64,000 nt of DNA from assembly GCA_001828855.1 (NCBI GenBank), contig MHZT01000001.1, forward strand, positions 62,001-126,000, in the 5' to 3' direction. Below are positions 16,580-24,637 of the stretch, one piece after another (positions within the stretch are counted from its first letter, which is position 1; every line of letters begins with the position of its first letter). This DNA comes from Rhodobacterales bacterium RIFCSPHIGHO2_02_FULL_62_130 (lineage in GTDB: Bacteria; Pseudomonadota; Alphaproteobacteria; Rhodobacterales; Rhodobacteraceae). The translations under genes were made by a program, and so were the position numbers. Under the pieces are notes generated by a model. It made no database searches. It saw nothing but the letters and a program-made list of their open reading frames with translations, and was not told the DNA's origin.

Positions 16580-17607
16580 ATTGAGTCCAGATCAATCCCC
16601 GCCACTCTGCCAAGGTTGACCAATGGCACCCCGTCCAGCAACAGGGTTGCTGCCCCGCCTTCGGGCTGATCAAGCGTCAGGATCGGGGTGGGGTGCAGGG
16701 TGGCGTCATAAAGCACCACCAGCGAATCTTCGACCGGATCGAAATCGGTGATTTGCGCCACAGGGTCACCCGCGCGAATTTCATGCAGGGCAAAAGCATC
16801 CGCGCCTTCACCGCCATTGCCATAATCGCCCGCAGCCATGAACAACAGATCGTCGCCCGCGCCCCCGTTCAGGAAATCGGCATCGCTGTCTGTGGTATCG
16901 GCATGGCTGCCGTGCAGCGTATCCGCGCCATCGCCACCATCAAGCACATCCGCGCCAAGGCCGCCCGCCATCAGGTCGGCCCCAAAGCCGCCCGACAAGG
17001 CATCCGCGCCGGTGCCGCCCGACAGGCTGTCATCGCCCGCCCCGCCCCAGAGCGAATCATCCCCGTCATCGCCGCCAAGACCGTCATCACCGTCGTGGCC
17101 ATAGATCGCATCCCCCCCCGCCCCGCCCGAAGCATGATCCGCGCCATCCTCGCCATGCAGCGTGTCGGTGCCATCGCCGCCGGTCAGCCAGTCATCCCCC
17201 TTGCCGCCATGCAGGTTGTCATTGCCATCGCCCCCAGCCAGATCATCCGCGCCATCGCGCCCGCCCAGCAGGTCATTGCCCGCGCCGCCGTCGAGACGGT
17301 CATCACCGCCTGATCCGTCCAGAATGTCATCCTCGTGACCGCCCGCCAGCGTCAGGTCGGCGTCGGCCGGATCTGCCAGATCATCCGAAACCGGCATTCC
17401 AGCAGGATCATCAAGCGGTTGCGGGTTTTCAGGCGGGGGGCCGTCCAGCAGGTTATAGGTGTCTGCGGTGACAAGATCGCCGTCCTCCTCCGGCAGATCG
17501 GTTTCCGGATTGCCGTCGTCATTGCTGACACCGGCGGGAACAGACATGAAGGAATCCACGATTCCACCGGCGAACAGCGCCCCCAATATACCCAGCAACC
17601 CAAGCAC
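16561..17607 (-). CDS. RTX calcium-binding repeat protein
   Basis: A 348-residue acidic protein. Residues about 90-265 are a run of glycine- and aspartate-rich nonapeptides of the GGxGxDxLx type (for example GGAGNDLLG, GGDGNDNLH, GGAGDDSLS), which fold into a calcium-loaded beta-roll. The N-terminus is a hydrophobic stretch (LGLLGILGALFAGGIVDSF) rather than a standard signal peptide. RTX proteins are usually exported by type I secretion using a C-terminal signal; no transporter is nearby. GTG 17607 is the start, with GGAGG eight bases upstream. Two CtrA-like half-sites lie upstream. Confidence 0.88.
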   Translation of the reverse strand: MLGLLGILGALFAGGIVDSFMSVPAGVSNDDGNPETDLPEEDGDLVTADTYNLLDGPPPENPQPLDDPAGMPVSDDLADPADADLTLAGGHEDDILDGSGGDDRLDGGAGNDLLGGRDGADDLAGGDGNDNLHGGKGDDWLTGGDGTDTLHGEDGADHASGGAGGDAIYGHDGDDGLGGDDGDDSLWGGAGDDSLSGGTGADALSGGFGADLMAGGLGADVLDGGDGADTLHGSHADTTDSDADFLNGGAGDDLLFMAAGDYGNGGEGADAFALHEIRAGDPVAQITDFDPVEDSLVVLYDATLHPTPILTLDQPEGGAATLLLDGVPLVNLGRVAGIDLDSIQLRVA

Positions 17608-17639
17608 GATACCAACCTCCGGCCCGCGCCGCTGTGCGC

Positions 17640-17649
17640 GTTAACCATA
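17640..17649. promoter_or_regulatory. CtrA-like half-site upstream of the RTX gene
   Basis: GTTAACCATA contains the 8-mer TTAACCAT, the half-site recognised by the alphaproteobacterial cell-cycle regulator CtrA. It lies about 34 bases before the RTX GTG and is mirrored by the site at 17756-17765. Confidence 0.45.
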
Positions 17650-17755
17650 TGTTCACCCAAGCCCCTGTCAATGCAGGAGAATTCAACACAGACCCTAGCA
17701 CGGAAAACCGGTCTGTTCTACAAATGTCCCCGGCCCGGCCACGGCTTTCTGCGGG

Positions 17756-17765
17756 TATGGTTAAC
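17756..17765. promoter_or_regulatory. Second CtrA-like half-site, inverted
   Basis: TATGGTTAAC is the exact reverse complement of the site at 17640-17649. The two lie 106 bases apart in the region between the divergent RTX and rpsO genes. Either gene could be the target. Confidence 0.42.
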
Positions 17766-17913
17766 GCCGCGGTCACATTTGCCGCGCCGCAAAATCGCTT
17801 CCCTTTTGCAGGAATTTCCCCTATACGCGCGCATCCGTCGGCTCCGGCGGATATACCGGCCTTGCTGGACGACATCCCGGCCTGCGCCTTCACCCTCTTA
17901 ACAGGAGATCACG

Positions 17914-18183
17914 ATGTCGATCACCGTCGAAGAAAAAGCCCGCTTGATCAAGGAATACGCGACCAAAGAGAACGACACCGGCTCGCCGGAAGTTCAGGTT
18001 GCGATCCTGTCGTCGCGGATTGCCACGCTGACCGAACACTTCAAGGGCCACAAGAAAGACAACCACTCGCGTCGTGGTCTGTTGATGATGGTCGCACAGC
18101 GCCGCAAACTGCTGGACTACCTGAAGGGCAAAGACGAAGCCCGCTACCAGTCGCTGATTTCGCGTCTCGGCCTGCGTCGCTAA
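17914..18183 (+). CDS. rpsO: 30S ribosomal protein S15
   Basis: An 89-residue S15 of full length, with the conserved [18 protein letters not shown] start, [30 protein letters not shown] and the terminal SRLGLRR. S15 binds the 16S rRNA central domain early in 30S assembly. AGGAG lies just upstream of the ATG. The rpsO-pnp order is conserved in bacteria, and a rho-independent terminator follows directly. Confidence 0.98.
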   Translation: MSITVEEKARLIKEYATKENDTGSPEVQVAILSSRIATLTEHFKGHKKDNHSRRGLLMMVAQRRKLLDYLKGKDEARYQSLISRLGLRR

Positions 18184-18190
18184 CAAAATC

Positions 18191-18220
18191 CGCGCCCCCC
18201 GATACGGTGGGGCGCGTTTT
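18191..18220 (+). terminator. Terminator after rpsO
   Basis: CGCGCCCC (18191-18198) pairs with GGGGCGCG (18209-18216), with an inner CCG/CGG pairing, and is followed by TTTT (18217-18220). It should end or attenuate rpsO transcripts before pnp. Confidence 0.8.
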
Positions 18221-18225
18221 GCTTT

Positions 18226-18252
18226 ACAGCTCCGGTCCGCCGGAGTGGCTGT
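18226..18252 (+). promoter_or_regulatory. pnp leader stem-loop
   Basis: ACAGC (18226-18230) pairs with GCTGT (18248-18252) and TCCGG (18231-18235) with CCGGA (18240-18244), a hairpin with a three-base bulge. In E. coli an RNase III-cut leader hairpin mediates PNPase autoregulation; a similar role here is inferred only. Confidence 0.4.
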
Positions 18253-18363
18253 TGCCCTGCCAAGGCTCTGCGGGGCAGCCTTCCGCTAGACAAAATGAGC
18301 CACGGGCATCTGGCCCGTACGCAAAAGCCGGTGGGAGGGTCCCCCGGCAGGATAGGAAAAACG

Positions 18364-20502
18364 ATGTTCAACGTTACCAAGAAATCAATCCAGTGGGGCA
18401 ATGAAACGCTTACGCTGGAATCCGGCAAGGTCGCCCGTCAGGCCGACGGCTCGGTGATCGCCACCTATGGCGAAACCTCTGTCATGGCCAACGTGACCTA
18501 TGCACGCGCGCCGAAGCCCGGTCAGGACTTCTTCCCGCTGACCGTGCATTATCAGGAAAAATACTACGCTGCGGGCAAGATCCCCGGTGGCTTCTTCAAA
18601 CGCGAAGCCCGCCCGTCGGAAAAAGAGACGCTGACCTCGCGTCTGATCGACCGTCCGTGCCGCCCGCTGTTCGTCGAAGGCTTCAAGAACGAAGTCCTCG
18701 TGATGGCAACCGTGCTGTCGCATGACCTTGTGAACGATCCCGATATCGTGGCGATGGTGGCCGTGTCCGCCGCGCTGACGATTTCCGGCGTGCCGTTCAT
18801 GGGTCCGATCGGCGCTGCGCGCGTTGGCTTCTCGGGCGGCAACTATGTGCTGAACCCGTCGGTCGACGACATGCAGGGCCTGCGGAACAACCCCGACCAG
18901 CGCCTTGATCTGGTCATCGCAGGCACTAAAGACGCCGTGATGATGGTGGAATCCGAAGCCTACGAGCTGACCGAAGAGGAAATGCTGGGCGCGGTGAAGT
19001 TCGGCCATGACGCCATGCAGCCGGTGATCGACCTGATCATCGACTTCGCGGAAGATTGCGCCAAAGAGCCGTTCAACTTCCACGCCCCCGACTATTCCGA
19101 TCTCTATGCCCGCGTCAAAGCGGCTGGCGAAACCCAGATGCGCGCCGCCTTTGCGATCAAGGACAAGCAAGAGCGTAGCAATGCGATCTCGGCTGCCGTG
19201 ACCGCAATCAAGGGCGCGCTGGACGAATCCGATCTGGCCGACATCAACCTTGGCTCGGCGATCAAAAAGCTGGAATCCTCGATCCTGCGCGGCGACATCA
19301 TCAACGGTGGCGCGCGTATTGACGGACGTGACAACAAGACCGTCCGCCCGATCGTGGCCGAAACCGGCATCCTGCCGCGCACCCATGGCTCGGCCCTGTT
19401 CACCCGTGGTGAAACCCAAGGTCTGGTCGTGACCACGCTTGGCACCGGCGAGGATGAGCAGATCATCGACGCCCTGCACGGCAATTCGCGCTCGAACTTC
19501 CTGCTGCACTACAACTTCCCGCCCTATTCGGTTGGCGAAGTGGGTCGTGTCGGCAGCCCCGGTCGTCGTGAAATCGGCCACGGCAAACTGGCATGGCGCG
19601 CGCTTCAGGCGGTTCTGCCTGCGGCCACCGATTTCCCCTACACCATCCGTCTGGTCTCCGAGATCACTGAATCCAACGGCTCGTCGTCGATGGCTTCGGT
19701 CTGCGGCGGCAGCTTGTCGATGATGGACGCGGGCGTTCCGCTGAAATCGCCGGTGGCTGGTGTGGCCATGGGTCTGATCCTTGAAGATGATGGCCGCTTT
19801 GCCGTTCTGACCGACATCCTTGGCGATGAAGATCACCTTGGCGACATGGACTTCAAGGTTGCCGGCACCGCGAACGGCATCACCACCATGCAGATGGACA
19901 TCAAGATTGCTGGCATCACGCCGGAAATCATGGCGCAGGCTTTGGCCCAAGCCCGCGATGGCCGCCTGCACATTCTGGGCGAGATGAACAAATCGCTGTC
20001 CGCGCCGCAAGGCTTCAGCGAATACGCGCCCAAGATCGAAACCCTGCAAATCCCGACCGACAAGATCCGTGAAGTGATCGGCTCGGGCGGCAAGGTCATC
20101 CGCGAAATCGTGGAAGTCTCGGGGGCCAAGGTTGATATCAACGACGATGGCGTGATCAAGATCGCCTCGAACGATCAAGCTGCGATCAAGAAGGCCTATG
20201 ACATGATCTGGTCGATCGTGGCAGAGCCCGAAGAAGGCCATGTCTACACCGGCAAAGTGGTGAAACTGGTCGATTTCGGCGCCTTCGTGAACTTCTTCGG
20301 CAAGCGTGACGGTCTGGTTCACGTGTCGCAGATCGCGAACAAGCGTCTGAACCACCCGAACGAAATCCTGAAGGAAGGCCAAGAGGTTAAGGTCAAACTT
20401 CTGGGATTTGACGATCGCGGCAAGGTGCGCCTTGGCATGAAGATGGTCGATCAGGAAACCGGCGAAGAAATCGTCGAGAAGAAAGACGAAGCCGAGGCGT
20501 AA
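18364..20502 (+). CDS. pnp: Polyribonucleotide nucleotidyltransferase
   Basis: A 712-residue PNPase, the phosphorolytic 3'-5' exoribonuclease of the degradosome. Two RNase PH domains are present ([12 protein letters not shown] with [11 protein letters not shown]; then [16 protein letters not shown] and [19 protein letters not shown] with the catalytic Asp residues), followed by a KH domain ([16 protein letters not shown], GxxG loop) and an S1 domain ([20 protein letters not shown]). The tail is acidic and lysine-rich (EKKDEAEA). The ATG at 18364 is chosen over the in-frame extension to 18295. Confidence 0.98.
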   Translation: MFNVTKKSIQWGNETLTLESGKVARQADGSVIATYGETSVMANVTYARAPKPGQDFFPLTVHYQEKYYAAGKIPGGFFKREARPSEKETLTSRLIDRPCRPLFVEGFKNEVLVMATVLSHDLVNDPDIVAMVAVSAALTISGVPFMGPIGAARVGFSGGNYVLNPSVDDMQGLRNNPDQRLDLVIAGTKDAVMMVESEAYELTEEEMLGAVKFGHDAMQPVIDLIIDFAEDCAKEPFNFHAPDYSDLYARVKAAGETQMRAAFAIKDKQERSNAISAAVTAIKGALDESDLADINLGSAIKKLESSILRGDIINGGARIDGRDNKTVRPIVAETGILPRTHGSALFTRGETQGLVVTTLGTGEDEQIIDALHGNSRSNFLLHYNFPPYSVGEVGRVGSPGRREIGHGKLAWRALQAVLPAATDFPYTIRLVSEITESNGSSSMASVCGGSLSMMDAGVPLKSPVAGVAMGLILEDDGRFAVLTDILGDEDHLGDMDFKVAGTANGITTMQMDIKIAGITPEIMAQALAQARDGRLHILGEMNKSLSAPQGFSEYAPKIETLQIPTDKIREVIGSGGKVIREIVEVSGAKVDINDDGVIKIASNDQAAIKKAYDMIWSIVAEPEEGHVYTGKVVKLVDFGAFVNFFGKRDGLVHVSQIANKRLNHPNEILKEGQEVKVKLLGFDDRGKVRLGMKMVDQETGEEIVEKKDEAEA

Positions 20503-20526
20503 GCCCTTCGCTTTGTGCAGGATCGG

Positions 20527-20556
20527 CCCCGGAGAAATCCGGGGTCTTTTCTTTTT
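20527..20556 (+). terminator. Terminator after pnp
   Basis: CCCCGGA (20527-20533), loop GAAA, TCCGGGG (20538-20544), then a T-rich tail TCTTTTCTTTTT. This is a textbook intrinsic terminator with a GNRA tetraloop. Confidence 0.92.
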
Positions 20557-20736
20557 CCGCCCATAATTTGTGCGGCGGTATCTTGCTGTGATTTGCAGAA
20601 GAGTGGTTGAATCTCCTGACATATGGCTATTTTCCGAAGATTAATTGCTATAATGATGTGAAAACCTTAGAAGATCACCAAGAACTCCCACGCAAAATCC
20701 CTATCCTGCCCGCAACACCCTTGCAGGAGAAACCCA

Positions 20737-22038
20737 ATGCGGATCGTGATTCTTGGTGCTGGCGTTATCGGCGTCACTTCGGCTTGGTATCTGGCCCGCG
20801 CGGGTCATGAGGTGACGGTGATCGACCGTCAGCCAGCTTCGGCGCTGGAGACCAGCTTTGCCAATGCGGGCGAAATCTCGCCCGGCTATGCCTCGCCTTG
20901 GGCTGCCCCCGGTATCCCGCAAAAGGCGATGAAGTGGCTGTTCATGAAACACGCCCCGCTGATCATCCAGCCTCGCCCCGATCTGGCCAAGATTTCATGG
21001 GTCGCGCAGATGCTGATGAACTGCACCTCTGCCGCCTATGCCACCAACAAAAGCCGCATGGTGCGCCTTGCCGAATACTCGCGCGATTGCCTGATGGACC
21101 TGCGCCGCGACACCGGCATTACCTATGACGAGCGCACCCAAGGCACGCTGCAGGTTTTCCGCACGCAAAAGCAGGTCGATGCCGCCTGCAAGGACATCGC
21201 CGTATTGAAGGCCGATGGCGTGCCGTTCGAGGTGCTGGACGCCGATGGCTGCATTGCCGCCGAACCGGGCCTTGCGCCCTCGCGCGACAAGATCGCGGGA
21301 GGGTTGCGCCTGCCGGGGGACGAGACCGGCGATTGCTTCAAGTTCACCACCTCCTTGGCCGCGATGGCCGAGGCGGCGGGTGTGACCTTCCGCTATGGTG
21401 TTGATATTCAAGCCCTTGAAGCCGATCTGGGCCGCATCACCGCCGTCCGCACCAGCATGGGCCGCGTCACCGCCGATGCTTTCGTGGTGGCCTTGGGCAG
21501 CTATTCCCCCGCCTTGGTGAAATCGCTGGGCATCCGCCTGCCGGTCTATCCGGTGAAGGGCTATTCGATCACCGTGCCGATCGTGGACGCCTCCCGCGCG
21601 CCCGTTTCCACCGTGATGGACGAGACCTTCAAGATCGCCATTACCCGTCTGGGCGACCGTATCCGCGTCGGCGGTATGGCCGAGATTGCGGGTTTCGACC
21701 ACTCGCTCCCTGCCAAGCGTCAAGCCACGCTGCAACATTCGGTCGAGGATCTGTTCGGCGGCGCGGGCGACCAGTCGCAGGCGACCTTCTGGACCGGCCT
21801 GCGCCCGATGACCCCCGATGGCACGCCGGTCGTCGGCAAAACCCACCTGCCGAACCTGTTCCTGAACACGGGCCACGGCACCTTGGGCTGGACGATGGCG
21901 GCGGGATCGGGCCGCGTGCTGGCCGATATTGTTTCAAACCGCGTTGCCGATATCGACACGTCTGATCTGGGTCTGCTGCGCTATGCGCGTTCGCGCAAAA
22001 CGCACCACACGGCTCCATCGGCGGTGCCTGCGGAATGA
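20737..22038 (+). CDS. dadA: D-amino acid dehydrogenase
   Basis: A 433-residue DadA, a membrane-associated flavoenzyme that oxidises D-amino acids (mainly D-alanine) to oxo acids. It has the FAD motif [22 protein letters not shown], the DadA-specific [22 protein letters not shown] and [11 protein letters not shown], and the C-terminal [15 protein letters not shown] and [12 protein letters not shown]. It stands alone: an AT-rich 180-base region with a TATAAT box (20649-20654) precedes it and a terminator follows. No alanine racemase gene is adjacent. Confidence 0.93.
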   Translation: MRIVILGAGVIGVTSAWYLARAGHEVTVIDRQPASALETSFANAGEISPGYASPWAAPGIPQKAMKWLFMKHAPLIIQPRPDLAKISWVAQMLMNCTSAAYATNKSRMVRLAEYSRDCLMDLRRDTGITYDERTQGTLQVFRTQKQVDAACKDIAVLKADGVPFEVLDADGCIAAEPGLAPSRDKIAGGLRLPGDETGDCFKFTTSLAAMAEAAGVTFRYGVDIQALEADLGRITAVRTSMGRVTADAFVVALGSYSPALVKSLGIRLPVYPVKGYSITVPIVDASRAPVSTVMDETFKIAITRLGDRIRVGGMAEIAGFDHSLPAKRQATLQHSVEDLFGGAGDQSQATFWTGLRPMTPDGTPVVGKTHLPNLFLNTGHGTLGWTMAAGSGRVLADIVSNRVADIDTSDLGLLRYARSRKTHHTAPSAVPAE

Positions 22039-22042
22039 TAAT

Positions 22043-22070
22043 GGGGCGGGGCAAGCAATTGCCCCGCCCT
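22043..22070. terminator. Bidirectional terminator between dadA and the peroxiredoxin gene
   Basis: GGGCGGGGCAA (22044-22054), loop GCAA, TTGCCCCGCCC (22059-22069): a perfect 11-bp stem between two convergent genes. T-tracts are weak on both strands. Confidence 0.75.
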
Positions 22071-22086
22071 AATTCTGTTGCCAGCC

Positions 22087-22746
22087 TTACTTCGTCGGCT
22101 GCTTGGCAAAGCGCAGATAGGGCAGCTTGATATCCAGCGGGCCAAATTTCTCCGCCGCCTGCGCGTCGTTCAGGCTGAGTGCCACAATCACATCCTGACC
22201 CGGCTGCCAGTTTGCGGGCGTTGCAATCGGCACGCCGTCGGTGGCCTGCACGGCATCCAGCGCCCGCAGAATCTCGGCGAAATTGCGCCCCACGCTCATC
22301 GGATAGGTCATCGACAGGCGCACCTTCTTGTCCGGCCCGATGATGTAAACTGTCCGCACCGTCGCGGTATTGGCGGGGGTGCGGCCTTCGGTCGGCAGGT
22401 AGAATTCCGCCGGAAGCATGTCAAACGCCTTGGCCACCGTCAGCGAGGTGTCGTCGATAATCGGGAAATCGGCTGGTGCGCCGCCAAAAGCCTCAATATC
22501 CCGCTTCCACTTGCCATGATCTTCGACCGAGTCGACCGAGACGCCCAAAACCTTGGTGTTGCGCTTTTTCCACTCGGCCGCCAACTGCGCCACGGCCCCG
22601 AATTCGGTGGTGCAAACCGGGGTGAAATCGCGGGGATGCGAGAAAATGATGGCATAGCCGCCTGCCAGCCAGTCATGGAACTGGATCGTGCCAGCGGTCG
22701 AGTCGGCGGTGAAATCGGGGGCAATGTCATTGATGCGGATAGACAT
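22087..22746 (-). CDS. 1-Cys peroxiredoxin (Prx6 family)
   Basis: A 219-residue peroxiredoxin. The peroxidatic cysteine lies in HPRDFTPVCTTE (Cys45), and no other cysteine exists in the protein, so it is a 1-Cys enzyme that needs an external thiol. The long C-terminal part (AIDAVQATDGVPIATPANWQPGQDVIV region) is typical of the Prx6 group. It reduces hydrogen peroxide or lipid hydroperoxides in the cytoplasm. It diverges from the aldehyde dehydrogenase gene across about 226 bases that hold repeated GAATTTC motifs. Confidence 0.93.
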   Translation of the reverse strand: MSIRINDIAPDFTADSTAGTIQFHDWLAGGYAIIFSHPRDFTPVCTTEFGAVAQLAAEWKKRNTKVLGVSVDSVEDHGKWKRDIEAFGGAPADFPIIDDTSLTVAKAFDMLPAEFYLPTEGRTPANTATVRTVYIIGPDKKVRLSMTYPMSVGRNFAEILRALDAVQATDGVPIATPANWQPGQDVIVALSLNDAQAAEKFGPLDIKLPYLRFAKQPTK

Positions 22747-22793
22747 GGGTTCTCCTGCGTCTGTCTGATGGGGTCTATCTAAGGGATTCAGAA

Positions 22794-22876
22794 CGGAATT
22801 TCATCATCCCGTGGTACTTTGCTGCAAAAAGGGAGAGAAATTCTGCCATTGGTGCGACGATGCGGAATTTCTTCTC
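22794..22876. promoter_or_regulatory. Three repeated GAATTTC-type sites between divergent genes
   Basis: CGGAATTTCATC (22794-22805), the inverted GAGAGAAATTCTGCC (22833-22847) and GCGGAATTTCTTCTC (22862-22876) share the core GAATTTC. The second and third form an imperfect inverted repeat. Such an arrangement suggests operators for a regulator of the peroxiredoxin gene, the aldehyde dehydrogenase gene or both. Confidence 0.4.
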
Positions 22877-22972
22877 TGCCACCCATATTCAAGAGCGACA
22901 TTTCCTGTCGGGCAAGCGCTTGTGGCATCGATCCCATCCTGTCACTATATGATCAAATTATTGGAGGCCGAC

Positions 22973-24430
22973 ATGATCACCAGACGCGACTTCTACATCA
23001 ACGGCCGCTGGGTTGCCCCCATGACCCCGCGTGATGCCGAGGTGATTGACCCTTCGACCGAAGAACCCTGTGCTATCATCTCGCTAGGGTCCGAGGCCGA
23101 TACAAACGCCGCTGTTGCCGCCGCCAAAGCGGCCTTTCCGGCTTGGGCCGCAACATCGCCCGCCGAACGTCGGGCCGTGGTGGTGCGAATCCTTGAGCAA
23201 TATGAAGCGCGCAAAGAAGATCTCGCCCAAGCGATTTCTGTCGAAATGGGCGCCCCCATCGACATGGCGCGCGACTCCCAAGCCCCCTGTCTGCCGTGGC
23301 ACGCGCAGAACTTTCTGACCGCCTTCGACCACATCGAATGGATTCGCCCGCTTGGTCCCCACGCCCCGAATGACCGGATTGCGCTGGAACCCATCGGCGT
23401 GGTCGGGCTGATCACGCCATGGAATTGGCCGATGAACCAGATTGCGTTGAAGGCCATTCCGGCGATTCTGGCAGGCTGTACTTGCGTTCTGAAGCCGTCC
23501 GAGGAAAGCCCGCTGAACGCGATGATTTTCGCCGAATTCTGCCATGATGCGGGCCTTCCGCCGGGTGTGTTCAATCTTGTGAACGGTGACGGTGCGGGCG
23601 TTGGCGCTGTTTTGTCCGCACATCCTGATGTCGAGATGATCTCCTTTACCGGTTCGACCCGTGCAGGTCGGGCGATTTCGATAGCAGCGGCGCAGACGTT
23701 GAAACGTGTGACGCTGGAACTGGGCGGCAAGGGCGCGAACCTGATCTTTGCCGATGCCGATGATCGTGCGGTAGAACGTGGCGTGCGCCACATGATGAAC
23801 AACTCGGGTCAGTCCTGCAACGCGCCGTCGCGCATGCTGGTCGAACGTCCTGCCTATGATCGCGCCGTCGAGATTGCGGCGCAGGTTGCGGCTTCCATTA
23901 AGGTCGGGTCGGCGCATGACAGCGGCAAGCATATCGGTCCCGTGGTGAACAAACGCCAATGGGAGCAGATTCAGGGCTATATCCAGAAAGGCATCGACGA
24001 AGGCGCGCGGCTTGTCGCTGGCGGTTTGGGTCTGCCTGACGGGTTCAATCGTGGCTATTACGTCAAGCCCACCGTCTTTGCAGACGTGACCCCCGGCATG
24101 ACGATTGAGCGGGAAGAGATTTTCGGTCCTGTTTTGTCGATCATTCCTTTCGATTCTGAAGAAGATGCGGTTCGCATCGCCAACGATACGCCCTATGGCT
24201 TAACGAATTATGTACAATCGCTGGATGGCGCGCGCCGCAATCGGCTTGCAAGGCAGTTGCGGTCGGGCATGGTCGAGATGAACGGCAAATCGCGGGCTGC
24301 AGGGTCGCCCTTTGGCGGGGTGAAATCCTCGGGCCGCGCCCGCGAAGGCGGGCATTGGGGGCTGGAGGAATTTCTGGAGGTCAAGGCAATCTCTGGCTGG
24401 GAGACGGCGCTCGACACTGCGGCCGAGTGA
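22973..24430 (+). CDS. NAD(P)-dependent aldehyde dehydrogenase
   Basis: A 485-residue ALDH superfamily enzyme that oxidises an aldehyde to an acid. Visible motifs are TPWNWPMNQIALKAIPAILAGCTCVLKPSE (cofactor binding), SFTGSTRAGR, LELGGKGANLIF (general base Glu) and NNSGQSCNAPSR (nucleophile Cys). The substrate cannot be read from sequence. The ATG at 22973 has GGAGG upstream; an earlier ATG at 22949 would add eight residues. A strong hairpin terminator follows. The next gene is a TMADH-like flavoprotein, so the two may act in one catabolic route, the flavoprotein releasing an aldehyde. Confidence 0.92.
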   Translation: MITRRDFYINGRWVAPMTPRDAEVIDPSTEEPCAIISLGSEADTNAAVAAAKAAFPAWAATSPAERRAVVVRILEQYEARKEDLAQAISVEMGAPIDMARDSQAPCLPWHAQNFLTAFDHIEWIRPLGPHAPNDRIALEPIGVVGLITPWNWPMNQIALKAIPAILAGCTCVLKPSEESPLNAMIFAEFCHDAGLPPGVFNLVNGDGAGVGAVLSAHPDVEMISFTGSTRAGRAISIAAAQTLKRVTLELGGKGANLIFADADDRAVERGVRHMMNNSGQSCNAPSRMLVERPAYDRAVEIAAQVAASIKVGSAHDSGKHIGPVVNKRQWEQIQGYIQKGIDEGARLVAGGLGLPDGFNRGYYVKPTVFADVTPGMTIEREEIFGPVLSIIPFDSEEDAVRIANDTPYGLTNYVQSLDGARRNRLARQLRSGMVEMNGKSRAAGSPFGGVKSSGRAREGGHWGLEEFLEVKAISGWETALDTAAE

Positions 24431-24446
24431 TTTGATCCATGATCCG

Positions 24447-24475
24447 AAGCGCCGCCGATGATCCGGCGGCGCTTT
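24447..24475 (+). terminator. Terminator after the aldehyde dehydrogenase gene
   Basis: AAGCGCCGCCG (24447-24457), loop ATGATC, CGGCGGCGCTT (24464-24474): a perfect 11-bp stem followed by a short T-rich stretch. Confidence 0.8.
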
Positions 24476-24483
24476 GCATTTCT

Positions 24484-24506
24484 GCACAATGCGCGCCGAA
24501 TTGTGC
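24484..24506. promoter_or_regulatory. 23-bp inverted repeat, candidate operator
   Basis: GCACAAT (24484-24490) and ATTGTGC (24500-24506) are perfect inverted 7-mers separated by nine bases, spacing suited to a dimeric regulator binding adjacent major grooves. Confidence 0.5.
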
Positions 24507-24518
24507 GAAAATCGCGTG

Positions 24519-24551
24519 ACCACGGAAGCACCACGGAAAAACCACAGAAAA
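24519..24551. repeat. Three tandem 11-bp repeats
   Basis: ACCACGGAAGC, ACCACGGAAAA and ACCACAGAAAA follow each other without gaps at 24519, 24530 and 24541. The 11-bp period places all copies on one face of the helix, as for iterated regulator sites. Confidence 0.6.
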
Positions 24552-24582
24552 TGCACCCTCCGATTCTGGGTGCAAACCAAAC

Positions 24583-24611
24583 TTGACACATGTGTCGATT
24601 GTCGCTTTGCT
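24583..24611 (+). promoter_or_regulatory. Candidate promoter overlapped by a 12-bp palindrome
   Basis: TTGACA (24583-24588) is a consensus -35 box; 17 bases later TTTGCT (24606-24611) is a weak -10. The perfect palindrome GACACATGTGTC (24585-24596) overlaps the -35 box. Just upstream GCACCC (24553-24558) and GGGTGC (24568-24573) form another inverted repeat. The promoter would serve the flavoprotein gene at 24638. Confidence 0.5.
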
Positions 24612-24637
24612 GTGGCTGAACCGGTGCAGGAGTCGCC

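Noticed and set aside
16800-17350. Regular DNA repeats that could suggest a CRISPR or satellite array
   Set aside because: The periodicity is 27 bases, in frame, and encodes the RTX nonapeptides; there are no spacers.
18385-20622. 745-residue open frame antisense to pnp
   Set aside because: It mirrors a fully conserved pnp gene; long antisense frames are expected in GC-rich DNA. The translation is rich in His, Arg and Gln with no domain.
22811-22972. Longer aldehyde dehydrogenase start upstream of 22973
   Set aside because: The extra residues are cysteine-rich and unlike the family, and a GGAGG site sits right before ATG 22973.
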